Part shown: positions 41,924 to 48,183 of the stretch, piece by piece | How the letters are laid out: every line of letters starts with the position of its first letter | How positions within the stretch are numbered: the stretch's first letter is position 1 | NCBI GenBank assembly: GCA_018711225.1 | Contig: DVIP01000185.1 | Span: 1-48,183 of the forward strand | Source of the DNA: Candidatus Cryptobacteroides intestinipullorum | GTDB lineage: Bacteria; Bacteroidota; Bacteroidia; Bacteroidales; UBA932 | Length of the DNA: 48,183 nt | Direction of reading: 5' to 3' | Program-made: the position numbers and the translations under genes | The notes under the pieces: model-generated | Told to the model about the DNA's origin: nothing | The model's input: the letters and a program-made list of their open reading frames with translations, nothing else | Database searches by the model: none

Positions 41924-42011
41924 TTTGTGCGGACGCAATTGCACTCTGTTCGTCAATGGCTTCGAAGAAAGACGTTTGAGGGTAACCAAAAGTCACTTTT
42001 GAGTCACCCTC
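41924..42011 (-). repeat. About 87-bp hairpin element (copy 2, inverted)
   Basis: Reverse complement of 35215-35300. On the plus strand the tail (GCAATTGCACTCTGTTCGTC) comes first and the hairpin last: GAGGGTAAC-CAAAAG, loop TCA, CTTTTG-A-GTCACCCTC (41978-42011). It fills the gap between trxA and the next gene and may serve as the trxA terminator. Confidence 0.88.
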
Positions 42012-42051
42012 CTTTGTTTTCAGTCCAACATTTAAAAACAGACCGGGAATT

Positions 42052-42699
42052 ATGAAAAAGTTTCTGACAGTGCTGGCTATAGTCCTCCCGCTCGCTTTTG
42101 CGGGTGCTGCTACTGCATCGGCCCAGGTGAGCTTCGGTGTCATAGGAGGTGCCACTTTCTCAAAACTGAGCAAAGAAGTTGTCAAGGGGGAAAACATGAC
42201 CCAATATCATGTCGGAGGGACAGTGCAGGTAAATCTTCCTCTGGGATTTTCTATCCAGCCTTCACTTATGTATAATGTGAAAGGTTCCAAATTCGGTACT
42301 CCGGATGTACCGGAGGCCGCTGCCGGAGATCTGACGGTAGGTTATCTGGAGCTCCCCGTTTCAGTGCAGTGGGGCCCTGATCTCCTTCTGTTCAGACCGT
42401 TTCTCGATGTCACTCCGTTTGTCGGCTATGGCCTGAACAACAAACTCAGTATGGTCGGGACGGACGTCATTAAAAATGCCTGGTCCGAAAACGGACTCAG
42501 CAGATGGGAATACGGAATAGGCGTGGGTATCGGTCTTGAAATATGGAAATTCCAGGTGATAGGCAGATACAACTGGAACTTCGGTTCCCTGATGGATTTC
42601 AAGTCGGATATAGACGGGGGAGTGGGATCCGCTCTGAAGAATACGTTTGAAAGAGGCAAGTTCGGAGGCTTCACCCTGACTGCCGCCATCCTGTTCTAG
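42052..42699 (+). CDS. Small outer-membrane beta-barrel protein (PorT-like family)
   Basis: A 215-residue exported protein with signal peptide ending ATASA-Q (about residue 25). The mature part begins VSFGVIGGATFSKLS, the style of the outer-membrane beta-barrel/PorT-like family, and alternates strands and turns to a C-terminal Phe (TAAILF), the usual barrel-assembly signal. Eight to ten strands seem likely. No ligand or enzyme motif is seen. It stands between repeats and the polyprenyl synthetase gene, and no operon partner is evident. Confidence 0.8.
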   Translation: MKKFLTVLAIVLPLAFAGAATASAQVSFGVIGGATFSKLSKEVVKGENMTQYHVGGTVQVNLPLGFSIQPSLMYNVKGSKFGTPDVPEAAAGDLTVGYLELPVSVQWGPDLLLFRPFLDVTPFVGYGLNNKLSMVGTDVIKNAWSENGLSRWEYGIGVGIGLEIWKFQVIGRYNWNFGSLMDFKSDIDGGVGSALKNTFERGKFGGFTLTAAILF

Positions 42700-42781
42700 G
42701 ACATTCCATCTCTGTATGACGGTATGCGGATAATACCATCGGAACTTTAGGAAACACAGCTGTAGGATATTATGTATCGTT

Positions 42782-43768
42782 ATGAATATAAGTAAATTGC
42801 GAAGTTTTTGCGGCAGTGATTGGGATAAGGTCAATGCGCGTATAGGCGAAGCCTTGAAAAGCGATATCGGCCTGCTCAACACCACCAATGAAATGATACT
42901 TTCCCATTCCGGGAAGCAGTTGCGCCCTCTTCTGGCCTTGCTGGTAGCCAAGGCCTGTTCGGGTGAGACTCCTTTGCCGGAGGACAGCATCAGGGTGGCT
43001 GCAGCATCCGAATTGCTTCACAATGCCACACTCCTGCATGATGATGTTGCGGACGAGAGTGATTGCAGGAGAGGAAATCCTACATTGTACAGTCTGATGG
43101 GCCCGGCCGTATCGGTACTGGTGGGGGATTACTGGCTGGTATCGGCCATGAACGAGATCCGGTCGGCCGAACATTTCGGAGCAAGATTCATATCGATTTT
43201 CTCCAGGACGCTTACTCATCTGGCGGAAGGTGAAATGCTCCAGCTCCAGAAAGCCCAGTCCGGTGATACGATGGAGGAAGATTATCTGAGGATAATTTTC
43301 AGCAAGACGGCCTCCCTGTTCGAGGCGGCGGCACTGGCTGCGGCGATATCTGTCAATGCTTCCCCTGAGATGGAAGAGGCAGTGAGGCAGTATGCCGTAT
43401 CTCTCGGCATCGCTTTCCAGATAAGGGATGACATCTTCGACTACTCCATGGACCGCGGTGTCGGCAAGCCTGTCGGCGTGGATATTCTGGAACAGAAGAT
43501 TACGATGCCTCTGCTGGGAGCATTCAAGAATTCAGATGCGGCGGAAGAAGCGGAGATAAGGGCCAAGGCAGGGCTTGTCCACGAGCATCCGGAATATGCC
43601 GGGGAGATTCTGGATTTCGTAAGAAGGAAGGACGGCATCAGCTATGCCGAGAAAAGGCTCAATGACTATATAGAAAGTGCCAAGAAGTCCGTTTCCAGGC
43701 TTCCGGCTTCACAGTCACGGGACTATCTGGAAGGGATGACTGAATATGTGGCCAAGCGGAGGATCTGA
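42782..43768 (+). CDS. Polyprenyl (octaprenyl-type) diphosphate synthase
   Basis: A 328-residue trans-prenyltransferase building long prenyl chains from isopentenyl diphosphate. The first Asp-rich motif is LLHDDVADESDCRRG (about 82-96) and the second FQIRDDIFDY (about 215-224); GKQLRPLLALL is the substrate-binding start. The residues before the first motif (ASELLHNATLLHDD) are small or medium, consistent with a long product such as the menaquinone tail used by MenA. Chain length cannot be fixed from sequence. Confidence 0.92.
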   Translation: MNISKLRSFCGSDWDKVNARIGEALKSDIGLLNTTNEMILSHSGKQLRPLLALLVAKACSGETPLPEDSIRVAAASELLHNATLLHDDVADESDCRRGNPTLYSLMGPAVSVLVGDYWLVSAMNEIRSAEHFGARFISIFSRTLTHLAEGEMLQLQKAQSGDTMEEDYLRIIFSKTASLFEAAALAAAISVNASPEMEEAVRQYAVSLGIAFQIRDDIFDYSMDRGVGKPVGVDILEQKITMPLLGAFKNSDAAEEAEIRAKAGLVHEHPEYAGEILDFVRRKDGISYAEKRLNDYIESAKKSVSRLPASQSRDYLEGMTEYVAKRRI

Positions 43769-43788
43769 CAGGCGTGACTGAAGCAGGC

Positions 43789-43811
43789 CGGGCCAAAAGT
43801 CCCGAAAGGAC
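43789..43811. repeat. Short repeated word CGGGCCAAAAGTCCC in the polyprenyl synthase-holB gap
   Basis: The word continues with GAAAGGAC; the same word (GTCAAAAGTCC form) occurs at 31695-31708 and, reversed, at 35522-35544. It forms a small hairpin GTCCCGAAAGGAC. Nothing else is seen in this 100-base gap. Confidence 0.55.
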
Positions 43812-43868
43812 GGCGGCCGGGAACAGTCCGGACCACTCCGAATCCGCCGAACTGACGTTAATTGCGAT

Positions 43869-44996
43869 ATGCGTTTTGCTGATATACCGGGAAATGAAGA
43901 GCTGAAAAAGACTCTGGTATCCATGGCTGACTCCGGACGGGTCGGCCATGCGATGCTTTTGTATGAGAATGAAGGATGCGGGGCTCTCCCGCTGGCATTG
44001 GCGTTTGTCCAGTATCTTAACTGCAGCCATCGTCATGACGGAGACTCCTGCGGCGAATGCCGGTCATGCAGGCAGATGTCCGGGCTGGTGCATCCCGATA
44101 CCCATTTCGTATTCCCGACCAACAGCAGCCGGAAAGTAGATGTGCAGAAGCCTGTTTCCGAATCTTTCCTCAGTCTCTGGCGGGAACTTGTTCTGGAAAA
44201 ACCGTATTTTCTGGAATCGGAACTGTATGAGGCCCTTGGCATAGAAGGCAAGGCAGGGGTGATAGCGATAGCCGAGGCCCGTTCCATACTTGCGAAACTT
44301 TCCCTCGCCGCAGTGGAGGACGGTTACAAGTCGGTTCTGATGTGGCTCCCGGAAAAAATGAATGCGGAGACGGCCAACAAGCTTCTTAAGGTCGTGGAAG
44401 AGCCGCCGGCAAAGACTATTTTCATATTTGTCACCCATAATCCTGACAGGGTGCTTCAGACGATATTTTCAAGATGCCAGAATTACAGGGTGCTTCCTCT
44501 TCCCGGAGAGGAACTGGCATCCGCACTCGAAAAGATTACCGGAGAAGACAGGGCCACCGCCATGCAGCAGGCTGCCGTTTCGGGCGGAAGTATCGGAGTG
44601 GCCCTGAATGCCATGGGTGAAAGAGAGGAATATTCCCGCTTCATGCAGATTTTCAAGTCATTGATGACCGGACTTGCTTCCAGGGACCTTCAGACCGTGC
44701 TCGATTCTGCGGACATGATGTCGTCTCTGGATTCCCGCGAAAAACAGAAAGCTTTTTGTATATTTGCAGGAGAATGCTTGCGGAAAATATTTCTGTGCCA
44801 GCAGGATGTCCCTGATATGGCCGCTATTGCCCCTGATGAGAGGGAGTTTTTCGGCATGATGGCATCCAAAGCCTCAAGAACATTCTGCCGCAAGTCCCTG
44901 GACCTCCTGGACAGGTCCGCCATGCTGCTCGATCGTAACGTGAACCAGAAAATGGTGTTCTGTGACCTTGCCGGGCAGATGTTTTTAATTTTTTGA
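43869..44996 (+). CDS. holB: DNA polymerase III delta' subunit
   Basis: A 375-residue clamp-loader subunit. It starts MRFADIPGNEELKKTL and has a zinc-binding set of four Cys (52, 61, 64, 67; NCSHRHDGDSCGECRSC). The sensor region reads LMWLPEKMNAETANKLLKVVEEPPAKTIFIFVTHNPDRVLQTIFSRCQ, classic for delta'. The usual Walker A is absent (YENEGCGALPLAL), as expected for a non-ATPase delta'. The PSP1 gene follows after four bases. Confidence 0.92.
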   Translation: MRFADIPGNEELKKTLVSMADSGRVGHAMLLYENEGCGALPLALAFVQYLNCSHRHDGDSCGECRSCRQMSGLVHPDTHFVFPTNSSRKVDVQKPVSESFLSLWRELVLEKPYFLESELYEALGIEGKAGVIAIAEARSILAKLSLAAVEDGYKSVLMWLPEKMNAETANKLLKVVEEPPAKTIFIFVTHNPDRVLQTIFSRCQNYRVLPLPGEELASALEKITGEDRATAMQQAAVSGGSIGVALNAMGEREEYSRFMQIFKSLMTGLASRDLQTVLDSADMMSSLDSREKQKAFCIFAGECLRKIFLCQQDVPDMAAIAPDEREFFGMMASKASRTFCRKSLDLLDRSAMLLDRNVNQKMVFCDLAGQMFLIF

Positions 44997-45000
44997 CATT

Positions 45001-46185
45001 ATGGAAGGTTTTGATACTAACGAGGCCAAACAGTTCGACTGCTCGAGAGGATGCATCGTCGAGAGGACAGACGAGGGCGAACTGAAATGCACATACAGGC
45101 CCGGATGCTGCAAGCTGGAAGTCTACGACTGGCTTCCGGGAGTATTGCAGGAAAAATACAAGAATTATTTCGAGGTTCGGTTCAAGAATACGCGAAAGGG
45201 AATCTATGTCAACGCCTCCGGACAGACGGTGAAGATGGGTGACCTTGTCATAGTCGAGGCCGTGAACGGACATGACCTCGGCATTGTCACTCTGGAAGGG
45301 CCTGTAGTGGCCAGACAGATGCTCTGCAAGAAAATCGACCCGGAGACCGCCACGCTGAAAAGGATTTATAGAAAAGCCAAGCTTTTCGATATAGAAAAGT
45401 GGCAGGAAGCCATTGCCAGGGAACATGAAACCATGATACGCGCCAGGCAGATAGCTGCGGAAATGGGGCTGGAAATGAAGATCGGGGACGTGGAGTTCCA
45501 GGGAGACGGCACCAAGGCCATTTTCTATTATATAGCGGACGGCAGGGTGGACTTCCGCCAGCTCATCAAGGTGTTTGCCGAGGAATTTCGCATAAGGATA
45601 GAGATGAAGCAGATAGGCGCACGCCAGGAAGCCGGGCTTATAGGCGGGCTGGGCGTGTGCGGAAGGGAATTGTGCTGTTCGAACTATATTTCGTCGTTCC
45701 AGTCCATAACCACGGCATCTGCCAAATGCCAGGACCTTTCCCTGAACCCTCAGAAACTCGCAGGACAATGCGGAAAGCTGAAATGCTGCCTGAATTATGA
45801 GACGGCGGCATATATTGACGCACAGTCCAGAATACCGAAGATCTCGAATCCTCTCGAATTTCAGGATGGGCTCGCATATCTGATGAAGACGGATATCCTG
45901 AGGGAGATCATGTATTTCTCGTATGACCCGAAAAGCTTTGCCAACCTTTATCCGCTGGCGGCTTCAGAAGCGGAGGAAATCATAAGGATGAACAGACGCG
46001 GGGAGAAACCGGAATCCCTCAAGACGGAGCCGGAACCGGCAGGGCTGGAATTTGTCACCGCGGTAGGCGACGACAGTATCACGCGTTTCGATGACAACAG
46101 GAAACGCAAGCGGAAAAACAGGACGAACAGGCAGGAACGGCAGAACCGCCCTCAGAAACCGAAGAAAAACGGACAGAACTCATGA
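45001..46185 (+). CDS. PSP1-domain protein (RicT/YaaT-like)
   Basis: A 394-residue cytoplasmic protein. The PSP1 core spans about 40-260, with GDLVIVEAVNGHDLGIVTLEGP, VDFRQLIKVFAEEFRIRIEMKQIGARQEAGLIGGLGVCGRELCC and a Cys cluster (CGRELCCSN, CGKLKCCLNYE). In Bacillus the homolog YaaT/RicT binds Fe-S clusters in a complex affecting RNase Y. The C-terminal 60 residues are very basic (RKRKRKNRTNRQERQNR), suggesting RNA contact. The order holB-PSP1 is the same as in Bacillus. It overlaps trmB by four bases (ATGA). Confidence 0.88.
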   Translation: MEGFDTNEAKQFDCSRGCIVERTDEGELKCTYRPGCCKLEVYDWLPGVLQEKYKNYFEVRFKNTRKGIYVNASGQTVKMGDLVIVEAVNGHDLGIVTLEGPVVARQMLCKKIDPETATLKRIYRKAKLFDIEKWQEAIAREHETMIRARQIAAEMGLEMKIGDVEFQGDGTKAIFYYIADGRVDFRQLIKVFAEEFRIRIEMKQIGARQEAGLIGGLGVCGRELCCSNYISSFQSITTASAKCQDLSLNPQKLAGQCGKLKCCLNYETAAYIDAQSRIPKISNPLEFQDGLAYLMKTDILREIMYFSYDPKSFANLYPLAASEAEEIIRMNRRGEKPESLKTEPEPAGLEFVTAVGDDSITRFDDNRKRKRKNRTNRQERQNRPQKPKKNGQNS

Positions 46186-46946
46186 GCGGAAAGGATAAAC
46201 TGCGCAAATTCAGGGAGAACGAGACTTTTTCATGTCTGGTGCAGCCGGCCACATCGGAAGTGCTGGGCTGCGACCATCCGTTGAAGGGAAACTGGAACAG
46301 GGACTTCTTCCGCAATGACAGGCCGCTGGTGGTGGAGCTCGGGTGCGGAAAAGGCGAATACACTGTAGATCTCGGGTTGAGGAATCCTTCTTTCAACTAT
46401 ATCGGTGTGGATATCAAGGGGGCAAGGCTCTGGAAAGGAGCCAAGTTCGCACATGAGAACCGTCTGCCGAATGTAGGTTTTCTGAGGACGAGAATAGAAT
46501 TTATAGAATCCCTTTTCGCCCCTGGAGAGGTTTCCGAAATCTGGATAACTTTCGCCGATCCACAGATAGGCAGGGAAAAGAAACGCCTTACATCGCCGCT
46601 TTTCCTGTCCCGGTACAGGTCTTTTCTGAAAAAGGGCGGCATAGTACACCTGAAGACAGACAGCAGATATCTTCATGAATACTCGAAAGCCATAGCGGAG
46701 CAGAACGGACTTGATGTGCTTGCCTGCGCTACCGATATTTACGGGAAAGACAGGGAGACCCTCTATTCCAGTCCCATTTCATCGGTGTGCGGGAAAGATG
46801 CCGTGGATGCACTGTTCCAGGTGCAGACATTCTACGAGAAACAGTATCTGTCCCAGGGGCTGCCTATCACATATCTGGCCTTTACCATAGACCATGAAGG
46901 CCCGTATGTCAGTCCCGAATGGGATCCGGATCTCTGGGAGAGATAG
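46182..46946 (+). CDS. trmB: tRNA (guanine-46-N7)-methyltransferase
   Basis: A 254-residue SAM-dependent enzyme that makes m7G46 in tRNA. Motif I is VVELGCGKGEYTVDLG (about 49-64), followed by IGVDIKGARLWKGAKFAHENRLPNVGFLRTRIEFI and the diagnostic WITFADPQIGREKKRLTSPLFLSRY. The start ATG overlaps the PSP1 stop, so translation is coupled. An 18-base direct repeat covers the stop codon and beyond. Confidence 0.92.
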   Translation: MSGKDKLRKFRENETFSCLVQPATSEVLGCDHPLKGNWNRDFFRNDRPLVVELGCGKGEYTVDLGLRNPSFNYIGVDIKGARLWKGAKFAHENRLPNVGFLRTRIEFIESLFAPGEVSEIWITFADPQIGREKKRLTSPLFLSRYRSFLKKGGIVHLKTDSRYLHEYSKAIAEQNGLDVLACATDIYGKDRETLYSSPISSVCGKDAVDALFQVQTFYEKQYLSQGLPITYLAFTIDHEGPYVSPEWDPDLWER

Positions 46947-46985
46947 AGCAAGCCGCATTCATAGAGCAAGCCGCATCCCCCCCCC
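46943..46985. repeat. Direct repeat and C9 tract between trmB and miaA
   Basis: ATAGAGCAAGCCGCAT occurs at 46943-46958 and 46961-46976, followed by nine C (46977-46985) five bases from the miaA stop. The first copy contains the trmB stop codon. No coding effect of length change is expected. Confidence 0.75.
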
Positions 46986-46990
46986 TGTGT

Positions 46991-47983
46991 TCAGACTTCG
47001 GTCCAGTGAATCCTGACACCTTTCTTTTCCATTCCCCTGAACCAGGTCATCTGCCTTTTCGCGAACTGGTGGATAGCTGTGCCCAGCAGCCGTTTCATCT
47101 CACCGTATTCCAGCACTCCGGTCAGGTACAGTGTCACGAACTTGTATTCCAGCCCGTAATATATCAGATCTTCGGGTCTGAGACCGCTGTCCAGCAGTTT
47201 CCGCACTTCTCCGGCCATGCCTGCTTCCAGCCTGGACTCCAACCTTCTGTCGATACGTCTGTTTCGTTCCTCACGGCTGACGAGGGTCCCTATGAAATAT
47301 GTCTTCTTCGGCAGGACGGCAGTGCGGCTGACCGGATTATCCTTTTCGTACTCCGCTATCTCTATGGCTCTTATAAGCCGTTTCCGTGTATCGAAGTCCG
47401 TAGTGTTGTGGAGTTTTTTCAGAGAAGCAAGCCTGTTCATCAGAGTCTCTGTATCCTCTTTTTCGAGTTCTGCCCTCAGTTCCGGGTCGGCTGGTACGTC
47501 CGGCAATGAATATCCCATAGTCGCGGCTTCTATATACAGGCCGGATCCGCCGCACAGCACCGGTATGTTCCCCCGCCCGCGTATTTCGTTCCACGCCTTT
47601 TCGAAATCTTTCTGATACTGGTATATATTGTAATGACTGCCTGCTTCCGCAATGTCTATCAGATGGTATGGGACGTCTCCGTATTCTTCCAGATCCTTAC
47701 CTGTCCCGATATCCATACCCCTGTACACCTGTCTCGAATCGGCCGAAATGATTTCTCCCCTCGTGCCTGGGGCAATGATGCCGCCATCTGCCATCTCTTC
47801 GATTTTCCGGGCCAGCGACACCGCATATCCCGTCTTCCCGGAGGCTGTAGGGCCCAGGACGCATATAAGATCATATTCTCCGGCAACATATTGTCTGACA
47901 ATATCTTCCGTGTCCAATATCTCAGCCTGCGGCAATTCCGCCATGGGCGGTACTCCGACGGATTCAGTCCTTTTCCTTTTCAT
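46991..47983 (-). CDS. miaA: tRNA dimethylallyltransferase (MiaA)
   Basis: A 330-residue enzyme that prenylates A37 of tRNAs reading UNN codons. The P-loop is LGPTASGKTG (about 43-52), followed by GEIISADSRQVYRGMDIGTGK, YHLIDIAEAGSHYNIYQYQKDF and PVLCGGSGLYIEA. The C-terminal TAIHQFAKRQMTWFR is the tRNA-binding signature. An open frame reaches 48145, but it runs through REP repeats; the ATG at 47983 (MKRKRTESVG) fits, though the first 35 residues are a poorly conserved extension. MAELPQ (47944) is another possible start. Confidence 0.93.
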   Translation of the reverse strand: MKRKRTESVGVPPMAELPQAEILDTEDIVRQYVAGEYDLICVLGPTASGKTGYAVSLARKIEEMADGGIIAPGTRGEIISADSRQVYRGMDIGTGKDLEEYGDVPYHLIDIAEAGSHYNIYQYQKDFEKAWNEIRGRGNIPVLCGGSGLYIEAATMGYSLPDVPADPELRAELEKEDTETLMNRLASLKKLHNTTDFDTRKRLIRAIEIAEYEKDNPVSRTAVLPKKTYFIGTLVSREERNRRIDRRLESRLEAGMAGEVRKLLDSGLRPEDLIYYGLEYKFVTLYLTGVLEYGEMKRLLGTAIHQFAKRQMTWFRGMEKKGVRIHWTEV

Positions 47984-48038
47984 AATAACCCGATTCCTTT
48001 GAAATACAATTATATAAATTTCCGGTATGCCGTGACGG

Positions 48039-48054
48039 CAAAAATACAAAAATA
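48039..48054 (-). promoter_or_regulatory. Tandem -7 boxes TATTTTTG of miaA
   Basis: Two back-to-back minus-strand TATTTTTG boxes (48047-48054 and 48039-48046) lie 55-63 bases before the miaA ATG. The proximal one is the likelier -7 element. Confidence 0.6.
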
Positions 48055-48103
48055 CCGCGAAAAGCCGTAACTGCCGCGGATATGGTAACCGACAGTGTGT
48101 TTT

Positions 48104-48183
48104 GTACCGGCAGATTTGCAATCTTTTGTACCTGCAGCGTCCCATTTTCGTAGGGGCAGTTTTCGTACCGGCAGATTTGCAAT
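48104..48183. repeat. REP-like repeat, cut by the window end
   Basis: GTACCGGCAGATTTGCAAT occurs at 48104 and again at 48165-48183, where the window stops. Between them is a diverged unit (GTACCTGCAG). It lies upstream of the miaA promoter. Confidence 0.85.

Noticed and set aside
43869-44000. Loss of the Walker A motif in HolB as a defect.
   Set aside because: Delta' subunits commonly lack a functional P-loop; the zinc cysteines and sensor region are intact.
47984-48145. A 54-residue N-terminal extension of MiaA.
   Set aside because: The extension reads through REP repeats (RYKRLQICRYKTHCR) and the promoter boxes; the ATG at 47983 fits better.

Overview
This window looks like a chromosomal segment of an uncultured-type gut member of the Bacteroidales (phylum Bacteroidota). 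The evidence is the SusC/SusD pair, DUF6029, Omp28-like and BACON-domain surface proteins, a GT117 (DUF2723) membrane protein, PorT-like barrels, the TAnnTTTG -7 promoter box before many genes, and weak Shine-Dalgarno sites. I cannot name the genus from sequence alone.

Layout. 1-437: repeat arrays. 438-5331: a PiT phosphate transporter divergent from a PhoB/PhoR-like two-component pair; the gap between them carries 11-bp-spaced TTAACA-type boxes on both strands that look like Pho boxes. 5594-22671: an accessory surface locus on the + strand: SusC, SusD, a TlpA-like thioredoxin, a DUF6029 barrel, three tandem Omp28-like CxxC lipoproteins, two large lipoproteins and a BACON/PDZ/S41 protease. 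It has no carbohydrate-active enzyme. The SusC signal peptide is interrupted by a run of ten G that puts the gene out of frame; nine G restores it, so this is a candidate slipped-strand phase switch (or a homopolymer assembly error). 22838-24318: a LolD-like ATPase and a small two-gene unit (DUF5674 plus a helical partner) lying between copies of a palindromic repeat. 24645-31508: trmN6, lepA, menA and ubiE (convergent), and a compact minus-strand operon SUI1-DUF4271-hemD-rnpA-yidD. 31909-36550: GT117 protein, tRNA-Ala(GGC), an RlmI-like methyltransferase. 37129-41155: pgk, lgt, a prolyl-tRNA editing protein and a HAD phosphatase. 41608-48145: trxA, a small barrel protein, a polyprenyl synthetase, holB-PSP1-trmB, and convergent miaA.

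Nearly every intergenic gap above 300 bases is filled with repeated or palindromic DNA. There are four main families: (a) a 52-bp tandem repeat with a 36-bp palindromic unit (1-157 and, inverted, 36636-36994); (b) REP-like palindromes around CGGCAGATT/AATCTGCCG and CCGGATT/AATCCGG with 20-bp TTGAACGA tails (seven places); (c) an about 87-bp hairpin element present once in each orientation (35215-35300, 41924-42011); (d) a 75-79-bp tandem unit carrying TATATTTG upstream of trxA. A further stretch, 35341-35570, is a string of seven or more unrelated short hairpins.

The housekeeping blocks serve tRNA/rRNA maturation (rnpA, trmN6, trmB, miaA, RlmI-like), menaquinone and heme synthesis, lipoprotein biogenesis (lgt, LolD) and glycolysis (pgk). 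The surface locus has four thioredoxin-fold CxxC proteins plus a protease beside SusCD. It is the best candidate for a poorly described system; a working idea is reduction and digestion of disulfide-bonded protein with peptide import, with expression switched by the G tract.
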